DNA of 64,000 nt from Rosa chinensis (lineage: Eukaryota > Streptophyta > Magnoliopsida > Rosales > Rosaceae). The notes under the pieces were generated by a model, which ran no database searches, was not told the DNA's origin, and saw nothing but the letters and a program-made list of their open reading frames with translations. Shown here piece by piece: positions 1 to 16,848 of the stretch (its first letter is position 1; every line of letters starts with the position of its first letter). Position numbers and translations under genes: made by a program. The stretch is taken from positions 46,120,911 through 46,184,910 of the forward strand of contig NC_037088.1 in NCBI RefSeq assembly GCF_002994745.2, in the 5' to 3' direction.

Positions 1-1632
1 AATGAGTCACGCTTGACTCAAAATGTAACATCAAGCTCAATACTTTCCAAACAATAGAAAACATCTTTTTCTATAATATCGTTTCTTGAAAAGTCGCATT
101 TAACAATAATATGAACACCATCATGCATATTATTATTCATCACAATCATTCACAAGGATATATATATTTCATCTAAATATATATATATATATATATAGTC
201 ATTCGCTCAGGAATGCCTACTAATACCAACTATAGTTTGCAGTTAAATAATTAACGCCAAAACAATAATGGTACTTCTGTTCATAAAGATCCTTGTGAGA
301 TTTACTCACCTTGAACTCCTGCTGCGTCTTCAATACAGAACCGAACCAAAACTATCACTAACCACTCGTCCAAATACTTCGTCAAGTACCTAATCACATA
401 TGGTTCCAACTTAGTAATGATTTATATATGATTTAAGTCCGAAACCCCTGTTTTGAACCAAAATCCCCAAAGTGGTGCCAATCGAGGCAAAACCACATCC
501 GAGACCTCCCTAAGTCTTCGGAATACGTCCACGATCGATGTGACCAAACCACAAGTCGATCGGACGCTCGTATCCTCACGGATCGAATAAATTCACCGAT
601 ATGAAACTGCAAAAATCATAACAAATCCAATCGAACTCCAAAATTTGCATATTATATATCGAAACGCTCGTATCGACGAGTAGAAGACATATAATACCAG
701 AAAAAGTTCCATACATGGCCGGAACACCGCCGGAACGCCGCCACAGACGGTGGCGCACCGCCGCCGGCCAACACTCAATATTTCACAAAACTCCCAACAT
801 CAAAAAGCTTCATCTAAGCATGCTTGTGAACTTTCATAACTGGATCGAAGTCAGAAAACAAGCTTAAGGGATCGAAAACTACCTCACAAGCCTTGAACAG
901 TGATCCAATCCGAGTTGATCGAATTTTCACGTGAATCGATCCAAACAACCACCAAGGATCGATCGGCGAGGCAGCTCTGAGCTCAACCAAGAAAACTCGA
1001 AGCCGTGCCGACGTCGGAGCTGTGTTTTCCGGCCGGGTCCGAAAACACAAGGCTGCACCGCCTTGCAGCGCCGCCGTGGAGAAGAATCGGCGATAGAGAC
1101 CACCAGAGGGACGACCAGACGGAAGAGCCGACCCTGCTGGCCAAGTTTCAAGGCCGGAGACCGCCGCAGTTGGCCGGAAAAGTCGGGTCGGATCGGCCGG
1201 GTTCGGGTCGGGTCAGTCGAAAATCTTCGATACTGAGGGAGCGGACGAGAGAGAAGAGAGAGAGGGTATGGTTTCCGGAAATGGAAAGGGAAATAATGAA
1301 ATAAAATTCTAATTTTCCCTTTATATACTAAAATGGAAACTTCTTTCCATAGCCATAACTTCCTCATACGAACTCCGATTTACGCGTTCCACATGTCCAC
1401 GAACTCGTATCGACGCGCTCTACAACTTTCGTGAAGGAAATTTTCCGAGAATCCCAACATATAAAAAGTCAAACTTCACACGACCCCCTAAACTGTGAAA
1501 TTCAAATATTTATACGTACGAAAATCATTCTACTCCATATAAAATCTACGAATAAAGCATTATAACAATTATTCGTACAACTGGTCCATTATTAAATACC
1601 AAATTTAAATAACAGAAAACCAGGTCATCACA
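1..1632 (-). repeat. Large LTR-like block (left part cut by window edge)
   Basis: No credible gene. Read on the minus strand the block starts at 1632 with TGTGATGACC, passes a TATA-like TATATAAA near 1320-1328, and then enters a CT-rich leader (GA-rich on plus, 1245-1265). It continues through GC-rich DNA. This arrangement (TG end, TATA box, pyrimidine leader) is what a long plant LTR looks like, and the block at 3272-7152 is organised in the same way and orientation. A (TA)n microsatellite lies at 175-198. Open frames of 60-146 codons here have no recognisable domain. The other end is outside the window, so no target duplication can be tested. Confidence 0.45.
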
Positions 1633-3271
1633 CATATCTGCTGCAAATACGTCTGCAAGGATGAACGTCTTACGAGAGGATGTAGTGTCACCCTACATGG
1701 AGGTAGGCATGGCACCAACGCCATAGAGAGTGACACTCTGGCGTTATATCACTTATATGCCATGGCCCCAACTAGAATGCTCGAGAGGCCCGTGGGTTCG
1801 AAATATACTTTGGCACAACTCAATCCTTTGATCATCGACACTTAAAATCCGTCTCATGAGGATGTTCTGGATTAAGGTTATCATTGGGGGACTCCTCAAC
1901 GTCAGAATCTACTTTTGAGAATATTGAGCTCTCTGAAAAATACACTAGTGTTCAAGAGACTTGAGATAAAAACTCCATCATGATTGATGATGTATTCACG
2001 CATTCATTGCGCATGAGTTCATTGAGTCCGATGATATCGAACCACGCTCCATTGATGAATGAATGTCAACGTAGAGAAAATTGGTCTAAATAGAAAGATG
2101 TGATCCAGGTTAAGTTGGATTCTCTAACGAAGATGAAGGTTTTTCGAGTCAGTGATACCAACACCTCCTAACATAAAACCTATTAACTAATAGGTCTTCG
2201 TTAGAAAGCGTGATGAGAAAAATAGATGGTAATCTCGTCTTATGGTGCAAGACTTCTCACAAAACATCATAGAATCGACTACAATGAGACATATTCTCTC
2301 GTAATGGATGTCTTTGTACTCCACTACCTTATCAGTTTGGTAGTTTTCGAATAACTGAACATGCAGTTTATGAATGTGGTCGCTACGTATCTCTATGGGA
2401 ATCTAGATACGGAATATACATAAAGGTTCATGGTGAACTTTATTCACCCAAGTCAAGTGGATCTAAACCACGGAGCGCATTTGCAATGAGGTTGAAACGC
2501 TCACTAAAGTGACTACTTGATTGGGGAGGGATATGCTCGTGCTTTTTCGTGACAAGTTTCGGATTCTATCGTGATTCATGTTGGTGTCATGTTCTTCTTT
2601 GGAAGCCCTTAAGGAGTTAAGGGAAACTGTTGAACACTTGAAATCCGAGTTTGAGATGATGGATCTTGAGAGAACACGATTATGTCTCGGTTTGGAACTT
2701 GAGCACCGTGTTTATGGATGCTTAGGCGTTTTGATACGGTCAAGCCTTCAAGCACGCCCATGATTATCCGTAGTCTTGACCTTAAAAGGATACTCTTCGT
2801 CTGAATAATGACGACGAAGATGTGCTAGAGGCATAAGTGCCATACTTGAGTACAATAAGCGCATTATTGTACTTATGCGCTTATTGTACTTAGCTCAATG
2901 TATAAGACCGGACATCTCATTTGTAGTGAACTTGTTAGCTAGACATAACTCTGCGCCAGCACGACACCATTGGACTGGTGTTAAAGATATCTTTCGATAC
3001 CTAAATAGTACGATTGAAATGGACTTGTTCTATCCCTACAGAGAGACGACGGATTCGGACCCATCACATGTTAGGGACGCCACCAACAGTGGTCTACGTT
3101 CCCTCTCCCCATCCCAAAACAACATTAGTGTTTTGGAAGGTTTTGCTGATGTTGGATATCTCTCTGACCCACACAAAGGTCATTCCTAAATTGGTTAAGT
3201 GTTCACCATGAGTAAGACCGCGATATCTTGGAAGTCTACAAAACAGACTCTAGTCACTATACCTTTGAACT

Positions 3272-6200
3272 TGTAGTGACCCGAGAGAGGGGTCCCACAG
3301 CGCCGTGACCCCGAGCCAATGAGAAACCGACATGTCATGAATGACATCCCGATAACTCATCAACCAGAAATCGCAAGGCCTTTTGGGTTTAGATTGTTGG
3401 TTTACAAAACATTTTCTTGGACAAATCATTCTAGCAACCTGAACAACATCTTTTCGAAAGCGGAATTCAAAGTGGGCTAAAGGATTTGGGCTTACAATCA
3501 GAGCCAAATTTGGAAAATAACAAATCACTAAGTAAAAATAAGTATGAGAGACGCGCCCCAGGGTTACGGGTCTCCCGAAATTTTGTAAATAAGCGAGTAG
3601 AAAATAAATAATTAAATAAAAAGTAAATTAATAAGTTACTTCAAAATCCGATAAGGGACCAAAACCTTATTTTAGTAAAATCAAAGAGGAATGTGCCAAG
3701 CTAGGCTATGTGCCTCCTTTGTACGCTCCCCGACCACATACTCGAAACCTACACACTGTTGTAGGGGTGAGATTTCGTCCTAGCATGCCCAGTAAGGGCC
3801 TACCTAGGGCTGCCACTTGGTTTGGTAATTACCAAACTAACCGAATACCAACCGATGTTTTAGGTTTGGTAAACCGACTTTTTGGTAACCGAGACCGATA
3901 AAACCGAAATCGAAAATTACCGAAAAAGTTGGTTTGATTTTGGTAAATACCAAATTTACCGATTATCTAAATATTAGATTTATATACTACAGTTTTCAAT
4001 GCATATACATGTATATTAATAAATAAACATAAAAACTTTTATAATGGTATGAACATTACTACATATACTACATTAATAGTACATGTATTTTAAGTAACCT
4101 AGTCAAAGATGGTTAAATAACCTAATTTTATTGCAAATTACTAAAACTTGATGTCATATATACAAAAGAAAGCTATAATTAGTAGATGAATACAAAGTTT
4201 ATGACTATAAAATTCAAATGTTCATTCTAATTTATATTATAAAGAATTAGTTGTTCTAAAGTTGGTAATACCGAATTTGGTAGATATAATTAAAAACTGA
4301 AAATTTTAGTTGGTAATTGGTAGCTCAGTTTTGAAACCGAAAACTTTGGTTTTGAAGTTGGTAATACCTATAACCGATTCGAACCGACCGAGTGACAGCC
4401 CTAGGCCTACCCAACCATGCTAGGTTTGAAAAATAATATACTTGAAAATATTTACTACATAATATTGTACACGTTTATCGAAGATACTTTAAAAAGATGC
4501 AACCACAAATATTTGTTATCTTTTATAAAACATATGCAGCATGCTTCACACAACTTGGAGCTCCAAGATACTTACCTGCCGGCTAAACTCAAACAAATCG
4601 TGACCGACCCGGTTAGTCATCCTTCGAGAACCGGCCAACTATTTTGTAGTCCTTGTGACTACAAGTAGCGAAAGTGTCAATTTCCTGGCCCTGAGTCTCC
4701 TATGACTGGTTCACTGTCGGTACGCACCCTTCCTCGACAAACATAGGAGCACATCCCCTGTTCACGGTTATTGACACCGTGGGATCCCTAGGAATCTACG
4801 CGTTTAGGTCCCATTCACTTTCAGGTCACAAGTACAAACATACAATGTGATACAGTATCTCATCATACAAGTCTAGCCTCGGTTTTTGCAATAAGCAAAT
4901 ATCAGTTATGGAAACACAGATATCACGAGGCATCGACTAATGAACAACCAAAAACGAATTTACAGGCAACATACTATTTTACTAGTGCATTCCACACATA
5001 GAAAAGCCTCTAACAAGGAAAGGACAGCTCACCCTACCTGGATATGGAGTGCTCGCCCAAACTTAATTTCATTTCCGACTATGGATACTTCGTCAAATTC
5101 CATGTGCACACGCTCAAGTCCTTTGAAATAAATTCAACTAATAAGTAACTTCACATTGTCATAGCGTTAATCGAAGAACCAAAGCTTTGATTTAATTTCT
5201 TTGAAGTTTAACTAAGTATGCTTTCAAATGGTACGGCATTTGAACCATTTAGGATATGGTGGTTATACTTAGTACTTTCACTTCATTTCTTTACCCTTTT
5301 AACTTTAGGAAAACAATTGACAATTTCCATTCCCGAATATTCCATTAAATATATTTCTCCCAATTTTCGGGACATGGAAAATTTAACAACTCAATAATCC
5401 GTGATTGAATTTTTAGGTCAACTCATTAGACCTTCTATTTTCTTGGTACACCTCAGTTTCCTTAACTTTCCTTTTAAATCATCAAATTATTTACTAAACG
5501 GATTTTCTTTTTGGTCAATTAACCAAATTATTTCGCAACCAAAGACTTACACCAATTACCAAATTAATCATCCAACCTTCTTTCCATTTTCAGTTACCAA
5601 TCCTTAGTCATAACGCTAAAGCACCGACTACAATCTTGTACAACATTTCATTTCTCACAACATCCATCACTTAACTAACTTTGCAGATTCTCAACAATCA
5701 AAACTACAACAGAAACAACTCTAACAAGACTTAAACCATAATAATTTTCCCTTGTCCTTACCAAAAGGATTTGATTCCAGAACAGAGACATCCTTCACGA
5801 TTTCAAGCCTTCGATCATTTCTTAACAAAATTAATACCGATAAAACGTATCAATAAACAATTCGGATACATTAGCAACTTCAAAACGAGAATTCCAATAG
5901 AGTATTCATGTTTCTTACCCAAGTCTCTTCGAATATAAGTCGACTCTAGCACTCTCACAAGGCAGTTCCATCACACTCAGTTGTTTGGCTACCACAATAA
6001 TGAAACTGACCAAGCAGCTCCCCTTTTCCAAAATCTCAGAATTTCACAACCTCATACTCAAAATCAAATAATAAGTTATTAGGGTTCACTCTACTCAAAT
6101 CAAAAGCTCCAGCTAAAGAAGAATCACAGAATTACCTAGTCGAGAAGTCTTGACGATTTCCGGTGACCGTGGGCTACTGAGCTACAGTGGTCCACGCGCC

Positions 6201-7152
6201 TGCGGCAGTGCGTGAGGCGCGTGCAAGAGTTCTGGGTGGAACTAGAGATTGGAACCATGGGGTTTTGGCGAACAAGAACACGCTGACTCCATTTATGGTG
6301 GTGGTTTGGCTCAATCGTGGCCGGAAGTCGGAGATTGGAGACAGGTAATGACGGGACTCTGACGTGAGGTGCATCCGGTGGTCTTCTGGCGTCAGACGAT
6401 GTAATGGCTTTGGGGTTTGGACAGTGGCTTTTTGTGAATCAATTCGTGGTGGCGATGAGGGGAGAAAGTGATCGGGAGTAGCCTTTCCGGCTAGGCGTGG
6501 TGGCGGGAACTGTGGTGGTTGCATGCGGTAGCTAGAGGCGGTGCACTCGGGCTTGGGTCGTATTTAGGTGCTGGATTGATTGGTAGTGGTGGTGTAGTGA
6601 GATGGTGGCCGGAAATGGGATTTTCCGGTGATGGCAGACGGAAGAAGAAGAGAGAGTGCGAGGGGTCGGGGAAGAGAGCGAGAGAAAGGACGCGGCTGCA
6701 AAGGAGGAAGAGGAGAGTTTAGATTTTAGGGTTTCCAAGTTCCTATTTATACTTGTGTCCGTGAAATACCCATTTTGCCCTTGAGACAAATTACGAAACT
6801 CTTCTAGCAAATTGTTTTCGGTTTTGGGCTCGTAACTTCTTTTATTTGTTTTGCGTCAAAAACTTTCTAAATTATTTCTCAACTTCGTCCTAGGCCCAAA
6901 ACTCGATTTCATAAAAATTAAAATCCAAAACTTTGTTACAACTCAATTTATCGTATTCGAAACTTCAACAAATGGTCGCCTTACTAAACTCTGATAACCT
7001 TCTAGGCCCAAACTTAAGTCATAAGGCCCAATAGGTGGTCTTGATAGCAAAACAATCTCCAAAATTGATTTCTTCATTGAAATCACCTTGCGAGAATCTT
7101 ATTGACGAAAAATTACTTTCTAAAAATTAAATAAAATTTTCGGGGGCTCACA
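3272..7152 (-). repeat. Large LTR-like insertion inside the copia RNase H region
   Basis: This block interrupts the copia RNase H frame. On the minus strand it starts TGTGAGCCCCC at 7152 and ends ..GGGTCACTACA at 3272, i.e. TG..CA. A minus-strand TATA box (GTATAAATAGG) lies at about 6742-6752, followed by a CT-rich leader (6625-6720). Without the hAT element it is about 3.27 kb. No second LTR, primer-binding site or polyprotein is visible, so a long solo LTR is the simplest reading; a non-autonomous element is the alternative. The flanks (GAACT left, AAACC right) are not a clean 5-bp duplication, so the exact borders are uncertain. Open frames inside have no known domain. Confidence 0.5.
3805..4403. 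mobile_element. Non-autonomous hAT element (TAGGGCTG family), 599 bp
   Basis: Inverted termini are TAGGGCTGCCACT at the left and AGTGACAGCCCTA at the right. A perfect 8-bp target duplication GGCCTACC flanks it (3797-3804 and 4404-4411), which is the hAT signature. The interior is AT-rich with subterminal repeats of a 'ggtaattaccaaa' type and no transposase frame. It sits inside the LTR-like block. Confidence 0.9.
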
Positions 7153-7673
7153 AAACCATGCAGAGATTATTTCTCTTCACGAAGTAGTTAGTGAATGTAT
7201 GTGGATTGAATCCATAGTTACACATGTTTGAAGCAATTGTGGTTTGAAGTCTATCACAAGATGAGCCTACGAGCATTTATGAGGATAATGTTGCTGGTAT
7301 TGAACAAATGAAGCAAGGCTACATCAAAAATCACAACACCAAGCATCATCAGCAACAACAGACTCTCCTTAATATCAAAGTGAACAAGGCTCGATCTGAA
7401 GACAGTGTGACAGACTTGTTCACTAAGTCATTGCCTAAAATCCACTTTTGAGAAACATGTTGGTAGCATTGTTTGGGAAAGTTATCTGAACCCTCATGAC
7501 CATAGTCATCAGGGGGAGATGTCTACATGTATGGTCTCAAAACGTGAAAGGTGTATTGTACTATTTTTCTCCTTCGACCGAGATTATTTTTATCCCACTG
7601 GGTTTTTATTACTCGGCAAAGTTTTTGACGAGGCAACGAGAGGAGCACCGCGTTTGGGCTACATAAGGGGGAG

Positions 7674-7908
7674 TGTTCAAGCATATCTAAATTGTGTGTC
7701 TGGCCCAAACTCTAGTTACTTATCCTAGTTGTAATAGGGTTAGTCTTATAGATATTCTTGGAGATATCTTCGTAGATATCCAAATCATTGTACGATTATG
7801 TTTCCTTGTAAGGCTCTGATTCTATGCTTGTAATCCTCTATATAAAGAAACCCCTATTATCGATGAAAGACACAACTTATTCTCTCCCAATTTCAATTTC
7901 CTAAAACA
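7674..7908 (+). repeat. 3' LTR of the copia relic
   Basis: Begins TGTTCAAGC directly after the purine tract AGGGGGAG (7666-7673) and ends ..CCTAAAACA, i.e. TG..CA, 235 bp. It contains a TATA box (CTATATAAAG, about 7838-7848). The partner 5' LTR is not in the window. Confidence 0.7.
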
Positions 7909-8271
7909 AAGATTTTTATTTTTATTTATTTTATTTTTTAAAGATTTGTCCACTATGCTTTGAATATAAAAACCAATTGCATTCTTCAATGGTAGATAAA
8001 CCTAGTTGAATTCAAAGTTTGGAAGTTCACATTGATGTAAGCTTGATGGATGAATAGAATCTATCAAAACCCTTTGATGTCATGATGATTTGGTCTTTAT
8101 AGGTGCCCTCCATATCCAAATATTTTAAATTTTAGTCAAATTTCAACGATTTGATGTCAATGGGACAAAAATATTATCATGCGAAGGAATAGGAGTAGCA
8201 CTGTTACAGCTCTAGTTGAAAGTTGAAACAAGCAGTAAAGAATTCTAATTGCTCATATATAATTTTAGATA

Positions 8272-9300
8272 CTTTTTTGAATCTAAGGAGGTCAGCTATT
8301 TATTGAAATTCAAAAATTACAAAGATATGATGTCAAAAGGCATAAATAAAGAAAACAAACAACGAAAGGAAAAGTTGCAAAAATTGCATATGAAATATGA
8401 AGACTTAAAAATGCAAGAGCAGCAGCGTCGAGACGCAGCGCTGATTTTACACTACAGATTGCAGCCGTGTAGTGAATTGAGTAGTCGGTGGTTCGACTAC
8501 CCATGCAACCTTGACGCACAAATTGACCAAAACCAATTTGGCGTCAGAATGAGGGCACTCTCTTACCTAAAGATCGAAGCCAGTCAAGGGTGTCAGAACA
8601 TGGTCGTGTTGGCAGATGATCTTTCACAAACAGATACCATAAACATGAGTCTTGAATCCAATACCAGTAATGCACAAGAACCCCAAGCCAATCTAACAAT
8701 TGATAAACAGCCCACCAAAAATAGTGAGTCAGAGTCCAAGCCCAGTCTCCACCCAAATCCCAGATCCGAACCAGTTTGCAAAGATCACCCGGATCCTAGA
8801 TTCGGATACTTATGCATATCCACCGGCGTGATCCCATACCACCAACCCAGCACTACCACCCGCTTGATCTCTGATAGCCAGTCCACCAACGGCGTTGAGA
8901 AGTCTAAGAAAGAGGTAAGACCAATCTGCAAAAACAAGACCCGAAGCCAGAATCCCCAACATCCCATAATCCCCAAACAGCCAAGCTCGAAGAGGATACC
9001 CAACCGATGCCACCGTCAGCCAGAACATCACACGCGGACGACCTCTGAAGACCATGAGTGGCAGAGAGAAAACCCACTGAAAGATGCCGACGATGCCCAA
9101 CCTCGATACAAGATTGCCATTGTCAAATGTCCTTGAAATTGCAGACGACTGCTGCTGTCAACCACACCACCACCGCTACTGTGGAAAGCAATGAGAACGA
9201 CTAGGTACAAGTTGAAACTTGATAGTGACTCCATGAAGATGAAGCATGTGTAGGAACGACGGAACGAAAGAGCCGCCAAACCCAAACTCTAGCAGAGTTA
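8272..9300 (-). mobile_element. Probable LINE 3' region, antisense
   Basis: Starts on plus with a short T run and 'gaatctaaggaggtcagct..attgaaatt', the mirror image of a LINE 3' end as seen at 9420, 24766 and 34546. It continues into GC-richer DNA up to about 9300. A 295-codon plus-strand frame (8249-9136) runs through it but is low-complexity, has no domain and is antisense to the presumed element. No clean target duplication was found. 7909-8271 before it holds nothing recognisable. Confidence 0.35.
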
Positions 9301-9419
9301 GATCATCTAAATATGTTAGCACATGATAACAAGGTGAGGAGTCTAATATATTTTATATATCCCAAAAGAAAAGGAGATAACCAAATAATGAGTAAAACAA
9401 TATAACGCTCATGCACCAA

Positions 9420-9728
9420 AAGTTTTTTTTTTTTTTTTTTTGAAGAAAGGGCAGTGCGGTTGCCCTCAAGCCTTGATTAATAAAAGTATCGAATACAAGG
9501 GGGGGACATTGAGCAAAAACCCCTGATTACAATACGCATCTAGAGAACATCCTGAAATACTAGCATAAGTCTCTACTAAACAACTGTATTCAACTAGGCA
9601 CTAACTAGCAAAGAGCGCTCTACTGACGACTCTATTTTCTTTGACACAGTGGTGACACAACGGAAAGATAACTCGATCTGCAACTCGATTACAGCATAGC
9701 ATAATTTCCATACGCACAGCTTTCCCAT
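9420..9728 (-). mobile_element. 5'-truncated LINE insertion, 309 bp
   Basis: Plus-strand poly(T) at 9424-9442 is the poly(A) tail of a minus-strand element. The flanks carry the direct repeat CATGCACCAA (9410-9419 and 9729-9738), a target-site duplication. The sequence before the tail is a LINE-type 3' UTR. No coding domain is left. Confidence 0.7.
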
Positions 9729-9738
9729 CATGCACCAA

Positions 9739-11330
9739 CTTTTCTTTTGACATTTTTAGATACACGTACTTGTGGCATTGAAACTTATTTGATATAATTA
9801 TGCTTTAACATATACATTCACAAATTTAAAAAAAATGGGCGTTCATTTTCAACTTGTGATTTTAATGGCCGAAATAGTTTACTTTTTAATTTATGTTAAG
9901 TTAAATGATTCCATATGTAAACATTCGTCATGATTCCATATGTAAAGTTGTAAACATTCGTCTTTATTTTAGAATAATATTTAGACGATTCCATGTTTGT
10001 TAACGTTGACTAGTTATTTGGACAATTCAAGCACAAATTCTCGTATCCATCTTGGATGAATCTAATTCTAAATCATTTGAGTTGAAGGGGGAATTGAGTA
10101 AGTGACACAAATAGCTATTTAGTTTTTGCTCATTTAATACATACTTACTCACTTCAAAAAATCACTTTAATTACTTAATTTATATCTTGTTTTAAACTTT
10201 AATTATTCGTCAATTTTTTCATAGAATCGATATATAAATTGGAAAAATTCAAGCTCATCTCTTCAAAATACCGGTCTCAAATTTCTTAGAGTAAGAAACT
10301 AGGGCACAAATTAAAAGTCTCTTAGGAGTTTTGGAGAATTGAACTAACCCTCCTCGAATCCATTAGAACCGCATGCCATAAACAAATGAAAATGCTCTTT
10401 TTATAATGACAGAAAGCACTTCCATCATTACACCGACACTGCCCCTTCACGTAGCCATCATTGCCATACACATTCTCAGTGCTCCCTCCCCCTCAAAACC
10501 TGGTTAGCAAGAAAGCTAAACAAAATGCACCAGCAACTTAACTTTTATGTTTTCTTATAAAAAAAAAAACTCAACTTTCTTTTCTTTTATTACGAGGAAA
10601 TCAAAAGACAAAGGATAAAAAACTTAAATTAAAACTAATTTTGACTTAAATAAGCTTAATAAATCAACTTTCAATAGAGGAATGACATCAGACGGGAAGA
10701 GCTAAAGAATTTGCAGCTATGGTCATAACCATCTCAATCAGCCATTGAATTAGACTGAAAGATAATTATGAGACTTTATTATCAATTAAATAGTGATTGC
10801 AACCAGATTTAGTAGTCGTAATCTCCCATATATTATTTTTGACAAATTTTGCAGGTTTTAACAGCTAATCTTCTCTGGCGTGACCGATTCTCAAGGGAGT
10901 TATTATTATTCTTAGCCAGCACCGTTAATTAGATCCCAAGTAATTTAAAAAAAAAAAGCCCAAAAACCTTGACCGCAAAAACAAACCGTCCAAATGACCG
11001 GTCAAAAAGACCCCCCCGAATATTCCGTACGCATACCAACCCCTGTTCCCCTCAGGGCTACTTCCGTAATTCCGCACCCGCCCCCTCTATCAGCCAAACC
11101 GCAAACACCCGCCGTCCGATCCCCAAAATCACACGCAATCGACGGCTGGACCCCCCAGTTTGACTCGTGGCGGGTATGCAAGGCTGGTTTTTTCTTCGGT
11201 CCAAAGTTTGACCGGAGAAAGGAGAAAACAGCTCAAAACAGAGGGGGGGGAGAAATTTTTAGAGAGAGAAAACGAGAACCCCCCAAAAAAACGATTCTAG
11301 AGAGAGAAAAAGGAAATCGGAAAAACTCTT
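9739..11330. other. Intergenic DNA upstream of the GSK3-like gene
   Basis: AT-rich spacer to about 10960, then CG-richer DNA (10970-11330) ending in GA-rich stretches (11338-11352) that are probably promoter and 5' UTR of the kinase gene. No gene recognised. Confidence 0.5.
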
Positions 11331-11613
11331 AAGAGGAGAGAGAGAGAGAGAGGAGGGGGGCTTTGAGTTTTTCGTTTTTGTGTTTTTCCTTCTTCTTCTT
11401 CTTCCTTTGATTTGGAGGGTTTTTTTGTGGTGTGAATCAAAGGAAGAGAGGAGGAGGAAGGAGAGAGAGGAAGGCGTTTGCATTTCTCTCTCTCTTCTTT
11501 GGTGTTTTTTTTTCTTTCCCGTTCTGTTTCTTTTGTGAGGAAGGAAACTTAGGGTTTCGGGGGGGTTGTTGTGTAGCCGGATTGGAAAGACGGAAGCGGT
11601 GAAGAAGAAGAAG

Positions 11614-15903
<4,290 letters not shown>

Positions 15904-16848
15904 TTACTGAACCTAGAGGTGTCACATATTTCCGTGATGTAAATGCATTTTTGATTGCTTGGATGCTCACGAGCTGTGCTGCCTTTACCCTTCTGCAAAT
16001 CAATCAGGACAGGAGCAGTGAGATAAGTTCCTGGAGGGCTGTTTGCAGAAACGGATGGAGGAATTTTTTCGGGGGCAGTGGGGCTGCATAGCAACGAGAT
16101 TCTAACACCAGTTTGACATTGTATCAATGGACGCCTCGACTTGTGAAAGATGAGTTGTTTCATATATGTTACTCTTTTGTCATATAGGTGCATGGGTATT
16201 GTGGAAACTAACCTAAGGCGATCACTTAGATAAATTAGGTTCTCACTGTATACTGTTCCCCTGTTACAAAGGAATTCAAGTATTCAAGTTGTTTTCCCCA
16301 TTTGAGTTACGGTTGTTTATTCCAATCTATTTGCTCCTTCCTGCATCAGTAAGAAAATGCTGAAGCATAGTTATAATAGTTTAAATTATTAGGAGATTTG
16401 ACATGCACATCGATCAGGTTTCTGTCGGAGCTTAAGAAGCATATGGCTTATATTTGTAATTCGGAAGCAGAACCAACTTATGAAAAAATTCTGAATCAAG
16501 TGATTTATTGAAAGAGTCCTTCGAAATAGCTTTACAAAGATCAAATCAGAATATGGATATACTTGGCTAATATATATGCTACAATCCTCGGTACATGTTC
16601 ACTACTCAGAAGTTCTCTTGCCAAAGCCTGATGAGGACCTCAATAAGCAATGGTCAGATGACAAACAGACCCGAGATGATAAGTTGCAGGCAGCCATTGA
16701 TTCGGGATACTGCTGGAGATCGATTGTATTCGTTTCGAAATTAGATGTCAAATGGGCAAATCCTACTAATTTATTTCAGAGAAAAACCTCTCAAAGAATA
16801 TATGCAAAAAGGATTCTCATTCACTATCAGAAATATAGGAATATCTCA
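15904..16848. other. 3' UTR of the kinase gene and convergent spacer
   Basis: From 15904 to about 16400 lies probable 3' UTR of the GSK3-like gene. From 16570 to 16848 lies probable 3' UTR of the minus-strand MED26-like gene. Short open frames here show no domain. Confidence 0.4.

Larger units (their letters stand above)
1633..7908 (+). mobile_element. Decayed Ty1/copia retrotransposon, 3' part, split by an LTR-like insertion
   Basis: Plus-strand copia relic with many stops and frameshifts. Conceptual reading around 2090-2450 shows reverse-transcriptase-type sequence. From 2860 to 3270 it continues with the RT end and the start of the RNase H region, including the AISWKSTKQT motif. The RNase H reading stops at 3271 and resumes at 7153, so 3272-7152 is a later insertion. 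The tail (EQMKQGYIKNHNTKHH and a DLFTKSLP motif) lies at about 7305-7450. A purine tract precedes the 3' LTR at 7674-7908. The 5' LTR and most of gag/integrase are missing or unrecognisable. Old, dead copy. Confidence 0.75.

Noticed and set aside
3272..7152. Clean 5-bp target duplication for the LTR-like block
   Set aside because: GAACT and AAACC match at only three positions, so the duplication is not claimed.
8249..9136. 295-codon plus-strand open frame
   Set aside because: No recognisable domain, low-complexity composition, and antisense to what looks like a LINE 3' region; no promoter signal found.
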